Assembly (NCBI GenBank): GCA_944385935.1
Contig: CALWZC010000001.1
Location: 62,001-126,000 of the forward strand
DNA length: 64,000 bases
Origin: an uncultured Anaerofilum sp.
GTDB taxonomy: Bacteria > Bacillota > Clostridia > Oscillospirales > Ruminococcaceae
Reading direction: 5' to 3'
Both the position numbers and the translations under genes were made by a program. The notes below the pieces were generated by a model. The model was given only the letters and a program-made list of their open reading frames with translations. It was not told the origin of the DNA and did not search any database. Below, in pieces: positions 1-7,676 of this stretch (its first letter is position 1; each line of letters starts with the position of its first letter).

Positions 1-190
1 CCGAAAGGCTGCGGTCAACGGACAAAGCCAACTCCCGCCGAGTTGCCCGAATTTCTGCCAAAAGGTCTTGGCGAACTTTTTCCAAATCGTCGCCGGAAAT
101 ATTTTGTCTGCGGCTGGAAATCCATGCCGCCATTGCAAACACAGCCGCAAGAGCAGCCAGTATCATGCAAGCAAATTGAAGCCATTCCAT
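1..190 (-). CDS. RmuC-like DNA recombination protein, N-terminal part (cut by window edge)
   Basis: The reverse strand opens with an ATG at 190 preceded by a strong AGGAGG site (about 199-205), and reads 63 codons without a stop to the window edge. The peptide starts MEWLQFACMILAALAAV, a single N-terminal membrane segment. A charged helical stretch with repeated R/E/L residues (DDLEKVRQDLLAEIRATRRE) follows. One membrane anchor followed by a coiled coil is how RmuC proteins begin; they are nuclease-fold proteins limiting DNA rearrangement. Only the non-diagnostic N-terminus is visible, so the family name is tentative, but the gene itself is well supported. It diverges from the deacetylase at 297. 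Confidence 0.5.
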   Translation of the reverse strand, partial: MEWLQFACMILAALAAVFAMAAWISSRRQNISGDDLEKVRQDLLAEIRATRRELALSVDRSLS

Positions 191-296
191 AGCTTGTTTC
201 CTCCTGTTTTGGGGTTCTTCATTGAAAAAGTGTCACATAGTATTCAGTATAAGGCCATCTGAAACACAAATCAATGGTTTTGCGGAAAGGGGAGTT

Positions 297-1097
297 ATGG
301 ATTTTATGAAGGTTAAAAAACAATGGCTCTATGGTGTTGCTTTTTGCATGGCGGCAATGGTAGGGTTTGCAGGCTGGAAATACCTTTCTTCTCCAAAGGC
401 TGTTTGCCGTGTGGAGGATTTTTCTCCATGGGCAGCCATAGAAACAGCTGTCCATCCCATTGGCAAGGAGAAACCAGAGGAAAAGCGGGTATTCCTCACT
501 TTTGATGACGGGCCTTCCAGCACCACAGAAGAAATTTTAAAAATTTTACAGCAAGAGCAGGTGCCGGCCAGCTTTTTTGTAATTGCCGCAGAAAACAACC
601 AAGAATATCTGCCCCTTTTGTCTCAAATGGAAAAAGAAGGGCATACTATCGCATTGCATACCTGTACCCATGAATATTCTAAAATTTACAGCAGCACAGT
701 GGCTTACTGGGAGGATATTGAGGCATTAAAGGAAAAAATTTCTCCATACATTACTAGCCAACCCCAATGGCTGCGGTTTCCCGGTGGAAGCACAAACACA
801 GTTAGTCGGAAATATGGTGGAAGTGGATTGATGGAAAAATTGATGAATCAGGCAGAGGAAAAGGGCTATAAGGCTTTGGATTGGAATGTAAGCGCAGAGG
901 ATGCCGTAGGAGGAACCAAAAGCCCAGAAAGCATTGTGCAACGAGTAATAAAGGACAGCAAAGGACACAATACCTGTGTGGTTTTGATGCACGACAGCAA
1001 AGAAACCAAGACCACAGCCAAAGCATTGCCCGACATCATTGCATGGTATAAACAAGAAGGGTACAGATTTTGTAGCTTGCAACAGGAGAACCCTTAA
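297..1097 (+). CDS. Membrane-anchored polysaccharide deacetylase (NodB fold)
   Basis: This 266-residue protein should remove N- or O-acetyl groups from a cell-surface glycan such as peptidoglycan, outside the membrane. Residues about 10-30 form one N-terminal hydrophobic anchor. The NodB motifs are present in order: TFDDG at 68-72 (catalytic and metal Asp pair), the HTCTH metal motif at 121-125, RFPGGS around 160-165, a DWNVSAED segment near 194, and LMHDS near the C-terminus (catalytic His). The start at 297 was preferred to an upstream in-frame codon because AAGGGGAG lies just before it. The PdaA-like layout suggests a peptidoglycan deacetylase of spore or vegetative wall, but substrate cannot be read from sequence. 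Confidence 0.85.
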   Translation: MDFMKVKKQWLYGVAFCMAAMVGFAGWKYLSSPKAVCRVEDFSPWAAIETAVHPIGKEKPEEKRVFLTFDDGPSSTTEEILKILQQEQVPASFFVIAAENNQEYLPLLSQMEKEGHTIALHTCTHEYSKIYSSTVAYWEDIEALKEKISPYITSQPQWLRFPGGSTNTVSRKYGGSGLMEKLMNQAEEKGYKALDWNVSAEDAVGGTKSPESIVQRVIKDSKGHNTCVVLMHDSKETKTTAKALPDIIAWYKQEGYRFCSLQQENP

Positions 1098-1168
1098 TTG
1101 TAGAAGGTAAGGAATATATATAAACTGTGAATTTTGTTTAAAAAAACTGCTTTCTTTTTGCAAAAGAA

Positions 1169-1197
1169 TTGCCATCCTACAAAAAATGGGATATGAT
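1169..1197 (+). promoter_or_regulatory. Sigma-A-type promoter for the DUF5685 gene cluster
   Basis: TTGCCA (1169-1174) and TATGAT (1192-1197) are separated by 17 nt. They lie about 50 nt before the start codon at 1249. Confidence 0.5.
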
Positions 1198-1248
1198 AAC
1201 ATAGTATCTACCTATAAAATTGTAAAAGCTGCAAAAGGAGAAATGTGG

Positions 1249-2109
1249 ATGTTTGGCTATTTGCTGCCATACAAACCAGAATTAAAAATGCGGGAGTTTG
1301 AGTGCTACCGTGCTGTGTATTGTGGGCTGTGTAAACAATTAGCAAAGGACTATGGTTTTTCCAGTCGAATGCTGCTGAACTATGACATGGTGTTGTTAAG
1401 TTTGATGGCAGATGGACTTGCAAACCAGCCCGGAAGTGCTACCCTACAAAGGTGTATGGTGAACCCCAAAAGGCGGCCTATGCTAAACCAAACCTCCGGC
1501 CTACAGTTGGCGGCAGACTGCACAGTGTTGGCCTCTTGGTACAAGGTGCTAGATGACCGACAGGATGAGCCTGTTTTGCAAGGGGTTGCAGCGGGAGGAC
1601 TTGGAATTCTCCTAAAGAGAGCTTTCCACAAAGCGGCAGCCCGACTGCCAGAAGTAAATACAGTTTTGGCAGATGCCACCCATCAACAAAGCTCCTTGGA
1701 AAAAGAAAGAACAACCAGTTATGACAAAGCCGCCCATCCTACCGCCTGTATGACAGGGGCAATGTTTGCAGAGTGTAGCACTCAGCCCCAACAGCGGCAG
1801 CTACTGCACCGGATGGGGCTTTTTCTTGGAAAAATTATCTATTATTTGGATGCTGCGGAGGACTACACAAAGGATAAAGAAAAAGGGCGGTACAATGTCT
1901 TTTTGGAAAATGGGCTGTCCCTCTCTCAGACAGTGGAAACTGCAAAAATACAGTGTTCTATGGCCGCAGCAGGTGCAGCAGAATGTTACACACAATTATC
2001 TTTGCAACTCAATAAACCCCTATGGGATAATATTTTATATTTGGGTATTCCCCAAGCCATTGCAAATGCAGGAATGCCCCGTAGAAAACTACAAAAACAC
2101 CCCGGATAA
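1249..2109 (+). CDS. DUF5685 family protein
   Basis: A 286-residue protein of unknown function whose start (MFGYLLPYKPELKMREFE, then YRAVYCGLCK) matches the conserved opening of the DUF5685 family found in Clostridia and Actinobacteria. The CGLCK motif and a nearby Cys could bind a metal or form disulfides; this is inference. The ATG at 1249 was chosen over 1243 because AAAGGAG (to 1240) is then 8 nt away and because family members begin with MFGY. It leads a same-strand run with the J-domain-like gene (23 nt gap), a membrane protein and a beta-lactamase-fold hydrolase. No signal peptide is evident. Confidence 0.75.
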   Translation: MFGYLLPYKPELKMREFECYRAVYCGLCKQLAKDYGFSSRMLLNYDMVLLSLMADGLANQPGSATLQRCMVNPKRRPMLNQTSGLQLAADCTVLASWYKVLDDRQDEPVLQGVAAGGLGILLKRAFHKAAARLPEVNTVLADATHQQSSLEKERTTSYDKAAHPTACMTGAMFAECSTQPQQRQLLHRMGLFLGKIIYYLDAAEDYTKDKEKGRYNVFLENGLSLSQTVETAKIQCSMAAAGAAECYTQLSLQLNKPLWDNILYLGIPQAIANAGMPRRKLQKHPG

Positions 2110-2132
2110 ACAACAAAGGAGAACACAAATTT

Positions 2133-2762
2133 ATGAATGCCTATGAAATTTTGGGAGTACAACCCAATGCAACAGAAGAAGAAGTAAAAAATGCTTACCG
2201 AAAGCTAGCACAAAAGTACAGTGGCCCAGAATATGAAGAAAGCCCCATGAAAGAGCAAGCAGAGGCAGAAATGGAAAAAATCAATGCTGCCTTTGATGAA
2301 ATTATGGCAAATCTGCGAGCAGGGCAACAAGGAACCACTGACAGTGACTTTCAGGCAAAATCCCAACAGGGGCAAACAGGTGGCACTGTGGGTAAATGGG
2401 CGGAAATTCGTGGCTTAATCAACGCTGGCCGAGTAGATGAGGCAATGGCACAACTCAATGCCATCCCCAACGGAGCTGCACAGGCAGAATGGAATTTTTT
2501 GATGGGAAGTGCCTTTTATTATAAGGGATGGATGAACGAGGCATTTCAATATTTTTCAGCGGCTTGTCGTTTGGCTCCTGGCAATCGGGAATATGAGGCA
2601 GCCTTGCGCAATCTGCAAAATGCCCAAAGTGGACGGATGCCCGGCAATCCCTATGGCTCTTATGGTGCCCCCGGCGGGCAGGCTATGAGTTGCAGTTGTT
2701 GTGATATCTGCGCAGCATGGATGTGCATGGATGCTTGTTGTAGCTGCTGTGGAGGATTTTAA
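2133..2762 (+). CDS. J-domain-like protein with TPR-type helices and a Cys-rich tail; HPD motif missing
   Basis: The 209-residue protein begins with a recognisable J-domain: MNAYEILGVQPNATEEEVKN, then AYRKLAQKY (helix II). Helix III follows as AEMEKINAAFDEI. The loop that should contain His-Pro-Asp reads SGPEYEESPM, so the Hsp70-activating motif is absent. Residues about 85-165 form helical repeat-like segments (GLINAGRVDEAMAQL, AFYYKGWMNEAFQYF), resembling TPR units. The last 25 residues hold nine cysteines in CxCC, CxxxxC and CCxCC spacings. Neighbourhood with DUF5685 suggests a shared, unknown role. It is probably a scaffold or metal-binding protein rather than a DnaK co-chaperone. Confidence 0.75.
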   Translation: MNAYEILGVQPNATEEEVKNAYRKLAQKYSGPEYEESPMKEQAEAEMEKINAAFDEIMANLRAGQQGTTDSDFQAKSQQGQTGGTVGKWAEIRGLINAGRVDEAMAQLNAIPNGAAQAEWNFLMGSAFYYKGWMNEAFQYFSAACRLAPGNREYEAALRNLQNAQSGRMPGNPYGSYGAPGGQAMSCSCCDICAAWMCMDACCSCCGGF

Positions 2763-2765
2763 GCT

Positions 2766-3314
2766 ATGGCACCAACAAATGCAAGAAAAACAGCCCTATG
2801 TGGGCTGTTTTGTGGTCTTTCGGTGGTAGTGTTGTCCTTGGGAAGTGTGCTTCCCTTGGCAACTTTTTGTGCTCCCGCATTGGCAGGGTTGTGTATCTTT
2901 CCCATTGGTGTAGAATTTGGTTTGAAAACAGGGCTGCTTTCCTATTTGGTTAGCAGTCTGCTTTCTGCGTTTTTTTGTCCAGACAGGGAGGCAATGTGTA
3001 TTTTTGTTTTCCTTTTGGGGTATTATCCACTTGTTAAGCCTTGGTTGGACAAGCTCAAAAACAAACCTATACAACTATTGACAAAAATACTACTTTGCAA
3101 TGGGTCTTTGGCCATTTGTTATGGAATTTTATTGCTTTTAGTGGGTGCCCCCACTCTACGGAAAGAGTTAGCAGATGCAGGAATAATTTTGCTTTTCGCC
3201 ACAATTCTACTGGGAAATATTGCTTTTTTGGTGTATGATAAAGCATTAGTAAATCTATTTCGGGTATATCTCTGCCAATTTCGTCCCAAAATTTTTCCCC
3301 ACTCACCAAGATGA
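2766..3314 (+). CDS. Conserved membrane protein of unknown function
   Basis: This 182-residue hydrophobic protein starts 3 nt after the J-domain-like gene, so the two are almost certainly co-transcribed and probably translationally coupled. About five membrane segments can be seen (beginning at residues roughly 10, 35, 55, 110 and 138). The compact, Gly/Ala/Leu-rich N-terminal half loosely recalls small substrate-binding membrane subunits of energy-coupling-factor type, but I see no diagnostic motif. No further function is assigned. Confidence 0.6.
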   Translation: MAPTNARKTALCGLFCGLSVVVLSLGSVLPLATFCAPALAGLCIFPIGVEFGLKTGLLSYLVSSLLSAFFCPDREAMCIFVFLLGYYPLVKPWLDKLKNKPIQLLTKILLCNGSLAICYGILLLLVGAPTLRKELADAGIILLFATILLGNIAFLVYDKALVNLFRVYLCQFRPKIFPHSPR

Positions 3315-3370
3315 TAGGTGGAAAAGAGCAAAAAACAAGCACAACCAATGCGGAAAGCCGGTGAAAAACA

Positions 3371-5167
3371 ATGGAATTAAAAACACAAGTAAAAGCGTTG
3401 AATTATACAAAAAAGCTGCTGACAGGGGATACAGCCTCTATTTTGTCTTGGCCGGCTTATCCTCAAAAACCAATTTTTCGGCAAAGTGGACGAACTATGG
3501 TGCCTTTGCCTAGAGCTGTGCCGGAGGAAATGGGAGTAGATAGTTCTCGATTGGAAGAATTTATAAAAAAATTAGCAAATATTCCTGCGGCACAGGCTCA
3601 TTGTGTCCTTGTGGTACGGGATGGAAAGCTGATAATGGAAGGAGATTTTTCTCCTTATACAGCAAAACTATGGCATGTTTCCCATAGTTTGTGTAAATCT
3701 GTGGTTGGTATTGCAGTGGGATTGTTGGTGGACAAGCAGCTTTTGAAATTAGACACCCCCTTGTCAGAAATTTTTCCAGAATACTTCAATTTGTTTACCC
3801 CTCGTCGAACCCGCAGTATCACAGTGCGCCATCTGCTTACTATGTCCAGCGGCATCAACTTTCGAGAGATAGGTTCTTTACTGGAAAAGGACTGGCTGCG
3901 TTCATACTTTGAGGCAGATGTTCTTTTTGAACCGGGAACACAATTTGACTACAACAGCATGAATACCTATGTATTGGGCTGCATTGTGGCAAAACTTGCG
4001 CAAAAGAGCCTCACTGAACTTTTGACAGAGGAAGTATTTGGCCCCTTGGGCTTTGGGCCTTTTGAGTGGGAAATTTGTCCCATGGGTAGAGAAAAAGCAG
4101 GATGGGGCTTGTATCTGCTGCCGGAAGATATGGCAAAATTAGGGCTTTTGTTGCTCAATGATGGTGTGTGGAAGTCCACACAGGGGCAGGAAAAAAGAAT
4201 CCTTAGCCAACAATGGGTAGAGCAGATGACTACAACCCAAATGGAAGGGATACAGGGTACCTATGGAATGCAAATTTGGACCCTTGCTACAGGTGCTTTT
4301 GCTATGAATGGAATGTTTGGACAATATGTCTACTGTATTCCTCAAAACAATACCGTAATTGTGCTATGTTCTGGTAGCAACAATGTATTCGCCCAAAGCC
4401 CGGTGTTGCAGTTGCTACAAGAGTATTTTGCATCGGAACAAATGCCTGCTACCCTTCCACTTCAGCCAGAGAAAAACAGCCATTTGGAAGAAGTTTTGCA
4501 ACGGCTTGAGTTTGGAAAAGCTCTAAAAGAACTGCCCGTTGTTCAGCCACAACCATGGTACAAAAGTTTGCTGCAAAAATTTGTGTCAACTCCCCAAGAA
4601 CCACAGTGCAACCCCATGGAGCAAACTATTTTGCAACAAATTGAAAATAAAACCTTTTATCCCGAAAAAAATCATGTGGGCATTTTGCCTATTTTGGTGC
4701 AGTGTATGCAAGGAAATTATACTGCTGGTGTAGACCAAATGAAATTTGTGTCCACAGAAGAAGGAATAAAACTGCTATGGACAGAGGGCAAAGAAACCAT
4801 TGAAATGCCTTTGCATTTTTCTACCCCTCAATCCTTTGGCTTGGCCATTGGGGGAGAGAAGTGGAAAATGGCATCGGTTGCCACAGCTACCAGCAATGAA
4901 GATGATGTGCCTGTATTAAAAATTCTTCTTTGCTTTTTGGAGCATACCGCAGTGCGCCGAATGAAATTTTTCTTTTATCCCGAAAAAACTATCCTGCGCA
5001 TGGAGGAAACTCCTTCTTTGATGGAATCCTTGTTCCAAATGCGAGGAACACCACAAGCAGACCTGATTCTGGATATTTTCAAGGATGCTGGATATGCTCG
5101 CTATCGGTTTGAACGTTTTAGCGGCCCAGAAATGGAACTTTTTTTACAGCCACCTGAAAACAAGTAA
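3371..5167 (+). CDS. Serine hydrolase of the beta-lactamase / penicillin-binding class C fold
   Basis: The N-terminal half of this 598-residue protein carries class C-type landmarks: SLCK at 106-109 (the SxxK nucleophile and general base), YNS at 194-196 (the YxN position), and the typical GQYVYCIPQ strand near residue 318. No export signal is visible, which suggests a cytoplasmic esterase or peptidase-like enzyme rather than a wall enzyme. Residues from about 370 onward form a second, unassigned region, as in many Clostridia 'serine hydrolase' proteins. It follows the membrane protein by 56 nt with only a weak ribosome-binding site and ends at a clear terminator. Substrate is unknown. Confidence 0.8.
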   Translation: MELKTQVKALNYTKKLLTGDTASILSWPAYPQKPIFRQSGRTMVPLPRAVPEEMGVDSSRLEEFIKKLANIPAAQAHCVLVVRDGKLIMEGDFSPYTAKLWHVSHSLCKSVVGIAVGLLVDKQLLKLDTPLSEIFPEYFNLFTPRRTRSITVRHLLTMSSGINFREIGSLLEKDWLRSYFEADVLFEPGTQFDYNSMNTYVLGCIVAKLAQKSLTELLTEEVFGPLGFGPFEWEICPMGREKAGWGLYLLPEDMAKLGLLLLNDGVWKSTQGQEKRILSQQWVEQMTTTQMEGIQGTYGMQIWTLATGAFAMNGMFGQYVYCIPQNNTVIVLCSGSNNVFAQSPVLQLLQEYFASEQMPATLPLQPEKNSHLEEVLQRLEFGKALKELPVVQPQPWYKSLLQKFVSTPQEPQCNPMEQTILQQIENKTFYPEKNHVGILPILVQCMQGNYTAGVDQMKFVSTEEGIKLLWTEGKETIEMPLHFSTPQSFGLAIGGEKWKMASVATATSNEDDVPVLKILLCFLEHTAVRRMKFFFYPEKTILRMEETPSLMESLFQMRGTPQADLILDIFKDAGYARYRFERFSGPEMELFLQPPENK

Positions 5168-5172
5168 TATAT

Positions 5173-5211
5173 TATCCCTGTACCAATTCTTTTGGACAGG
5201 GATATTTTTTT
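5173..5211 (+). terminator. Intrinsic terminator
   Basis: TATCCCTGT and ACAGGGATA pair around a 14-nt loop that can itself pair partly (CCAA/TTGG), followed by seven T residues. It ends the cluster begun at 1249. Confidence 0.85.
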
Positions 5212-5221
5212 GCAAAATGTG

Positions 5222-5250
5222 TTGACACTATCACACAATCCTACTATAAT
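5222..5250 (+). promoter_or_regulatory. Consensus sigma-A promoter of the NAD salvage operon
   Basis: A perfect TTGACA (5222-5227), a 17-nt spacer and a perfect TATAAT (5245-5250). Such a strong promoter implies that control comes from repression at the adjoining operator. Confidence 0.9.
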
Positions 5251-5258
5251 GACATAAA

Positions 5259-5275
5259 GTAGTAAAATATACTAC
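5259..5275 (+). promoter_or_regulatory. Probable NrtR operator
   Basis: GTAGTA-AAATA-TACTAC is a perfect inverted repeat placed at the expected transcription start. A second GTAG-T-CTAC palindrome lies at 5283-5291 and a CTACTATA half-site overlaps the -10 region. GTAG/CTAC half-sites and the position next to an nrtR-like gene fit autogenous control by the NUDIX-fold regulator; this is inference from architecture. Confidence 0.7.
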
Positions 5276-5315
5276 AAAAAAGGTAGTCTACAATACACGG
5301 AAAAGGAGGGGTTTT

Positions 5316-6176
5316 GTGGAGCAAAATCAACTGCGAAACAAACAAGGTCTTACAGAGGAAGAATTTTTGGCACAGTACAAACCTTCGGATTATCCCAGAC
5401 CCTCGGTGACAGTGGATATGCTACTGTTTACCATTGAAAACAATGCCCTAAAACTACTTTTGATTCGTCGAAAAAACCACCCCTATATGCACTGTTGGGC
5501 ATTGCCCGGCGGATTTGTAGGCATTGAGGAAAGCATAGAGCAAGCTGTATACCGAGAGTTGGCAGAGGAAACCAATTTGACACAGGATGTCTACTTTGAA
5601 CAACTGTACACCTTTGGAGAGGTAAACCGTGACCCTCGTATGCGAGTCATTACCTGTGCCTACATTAGCCTAACACCTAGTTCTAATATCAAAAATACCC
5701 GTGCCGGTGATGATGCAGAGGACGCTGCATGGTTTACGGTGGAATTGGTAGAAGCATACCAAAACCAACAAGAAAATTGCTATGAACTAACCTTGTGCAA
5801 TGCAGAGAAAAATCTGCGGTTGAAATACACTGTAAAAGAAAAAGCGGAGGGAATGCGCAAGGTATATGATATTGCAGTAAACCCAGCCAGCGGCGGGAAA
5901 CTAGCCTTTGACCATGCTCATAGCATTCACATGGCTTTACAGAGAATGAAAAACAAGGTGAATTATACCCCCATTGCTTTCTGTTTGGTGCCCAAACAAT
6001 TTACCTTGGGGCAACTGCAAAAGGTGTATGAGGTGCTACTGGGAGAAAAGCTAGACCGTGCCAATTTCCGCAAGGCTGTGCGCCATATGGTGCGACAGGT
6101 GGGGCAGGGCACAGCCCAAGGTTCCCGCCGACAAGCCATGTTGTTTGAATATAATCCCCTCGGTCATACTGACTGA
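5316..6176 (+). CDS. nrtR: NrtR-type NUDIX-related transcriptional regulator of NAD metabolism
   Basis: The 286-residue protein pairs an N-terminal NUDIX domain (box GGFVGIEESIEQ, then REL and EE, around residues 68-91) with a C-terminal winged-helix region (about 205-286). NrtR proteins sense ADP-ribose-type NAD turnover products and repress NAD biosynthesis genes. Here it heads an operon with pncB (21 nt gap) and nadE, which strongly supports that role. The GTG at 5316 sits 6 nt after AAGGAGGG. A promoter and a palindromic operator lie directly upstream. The NUDIX box retains most of its acidic residues, so residual hydrolase activity is possible. A plain ADP-ribose pyrophosphatase is the alternative, but the DNA-binding tail argues against it. 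Confidence 0.85.
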   Translation: MEQNQLRNKQGLTEEEFLAQYKPSDYPRPSVTVDMLLFTIENNALKLLLIRRKNHPYMHCWALPGGFVGIEESIEQAVYRELAEETNLTQDVYFEQLYTFGEVNRDPRMRVITCAYISLTPSSNIKNTRAGDDAEDAAWFTVELVEAYQNQQENCYELTLCNAEKNLRLKYTVKEKAEGMRKVYDIAVNPASGGKLAFDHAHSIHMALQRMKNKVNYTPIAFCLVPKQFTLGQLQKVYEVLLGEKLDRANFRKAVRHMVRQVGQGTAQGSRRQAMLFEYNPLGHTD

Positions 6177-6197
6177 CATCAAAAGGAGGAATTTTTT

Positions 6198-7658
6198 ATG
6201 TCTACATCCTTTACCCCAAACCCCAAATATAGCAACAATGCCATGATGATGGATTTTTATGAAATGACCATGGCAAATGCCTATTTTCTGACCGGACAAA
6301 AAGACACCCGTGTGTTGTATGATATGTTTTTCCGCCGTGTGCCTGATGGTGGTGGTTATGCCATTGCTTGCGGACTGGAAAGTTTAGTAGACTACATCCG
6401 AAACTTTCAATTTTATCCAGAAGATATTGAATATTTCCGTTCCAAAGGAATTTTTGATGAACAATTTTTGCAGTATCTTTCTACCTATCGTTTCAAAGGG
6501 GATATTTATGCCATCCCAGAGGGTACTGTAGTATATCCCAATGAGCCATTGGTTCGGGTAGAGGCGGATGCCATTGGTGCCACCTTGATTGAAACCCAGC
6601 TTTTAACCTTTATGAATCATCAATCCCGCATTGCAACCAAAGCCAGCCGCATTTGTCGTGGTGGTCGTGTTATCATGGAGTTTGGTAGCCGCCGTGCTAT
6701 GGGAAATGATGCTGCCAACTTAGGGGCAAGAGCTGCCTATATTGCCGGTGCTGTGGGAACAGCCAACTGCTTAGCGGACCAAAAATATGGTGTTCCTGCT
6801 TTGGGCACAATGGCACATGCCTTTGTAGAGATGTTCCCCACTGAATACGAGGCATTTGCTGCCTATGCTCGCATTTATCCAGATAGCTGCACCTTGCTCA
6901 TTGATACCTATGATGTATTGCATAGCGGTTTGCCCAATGCTATCCGTGTGCAAAAGGAAATTTTGGAGCCCATGGGCAAACGCATGAAGGGAATTCGACT
7001 GGACAGCGGCGACTTGTCTTATCTGTCCAAAAAGGTGCGCAAAATTTTGGATGCTGCCGGCATGGAGGACTGCAAAATTTGCGTGTCCAATGGCTTGGAT
7101 GAGTTTACCATGGCAGATTTGGTATTGCAGGGGGCAGCCATTGACAGTTTTGGTATTGGAGAAAGGCTGATTACTGCCGCTTCTGACCCTGTTTTTGGTG
7201 GTGTATACAAATTGGCTGCTGTGGAAGAAAATGGCACAATGGTACCCCGCATTAAGGTGAGCGAAAACGAAGTAAAAACCACCAATCCCGGCAAAAAAAT
7301 GGTATGGAGATTGTATAACAAGGATACTGGATTTGCAATTTGTGATGTCATTACCATGGATGACGAAACAATTCCCGAAGAAGTTCCCTATAGCTGTGTA
7401 GACCCACGGAAACCGTGGAAAAATATTGTGATTGAAAATTTCCGTGCGGTGCGTATCCTAAAGCCTGTTATCTTAAAAGGCGAACTTGCTCAGCCCCTGC
7501 CCTCTTTGGAGGAAATTCGCAGCTATACCCGCCATCAACTGGAAAATGAGGTATGGGAGGAAGAACAGCGTTTGTACAATCCTCATCAGCATTATGTAAA
7601 CATGAGCCATACTGCCTATGCCCTGAAAATGCGGCTGCGGGATGAACACCACACTTGA
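6198..7658 (+). CDS. pncB: Nicotinate phosphoribosyltransferase
   Basis: This 486-residue cytoplasmic enzyme converts nicotinate and PRPP to nicotinate mononucleotide, the entry step of NAD salvage (Preiss-Handler pathway). Recognisable segments are MMMDFYEMTMANAYF near the start, EFGSRRAMG around residue 155, AHAFVEMF near 207, and KGIRLDSGDLSYLSKK near 265, the conserved phosphoribosyl-binding strand. Length is typical for the family. An AAAGGAGG site precedes the ATG. It lies between its likely regulator and nadE, so import or recycling of niacin is channelled directly to NAD. Confidence 0.95.
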   Translation: MSTSFTPNPKYSNNAMMMDFYEMTMANAYFLTGQKDTRVLYDMFFRRVPDGGGYAIACGLESLVDYIRNFQFYPEDIEYFRSKGIFDEQFLQYLSTYRFKGDIYAIPEGTVVYPNEPLVRVEADAIGATLIETQLLTFMNHQSRIATKASRICRGGRVIMEFGSRRAMGNDAANLGARAAYIAGAVGTANCLADQKYGVPALGTMAHAFVEMFPTEYEAFAAYARIYPDSCTLLIDTYDVLHSGLPNAIRVQKEILEPMGKRMKGIRLDSGDLSYLSKKVRKILDAAGMEDCKICVSNGLDEFTMADLVLQGAAIDSFGIGERLITAASDPVFGGVYKLAAVEENGTMVPRIKVSENEVKTTNPGKKMVWRLYNKDTGFAICDVITMDDETIPEEVPYSCVDPRKPWKNIVIENFRAVRILKPVILKGELAQPLPSLEEIRSYTRHQLENEVWEEEQRLYNPHQHYVNMSHTAYALKMRLRDEHHT

Positions 7659-7676
7659 TAAAAAAGGAGAATTTCC

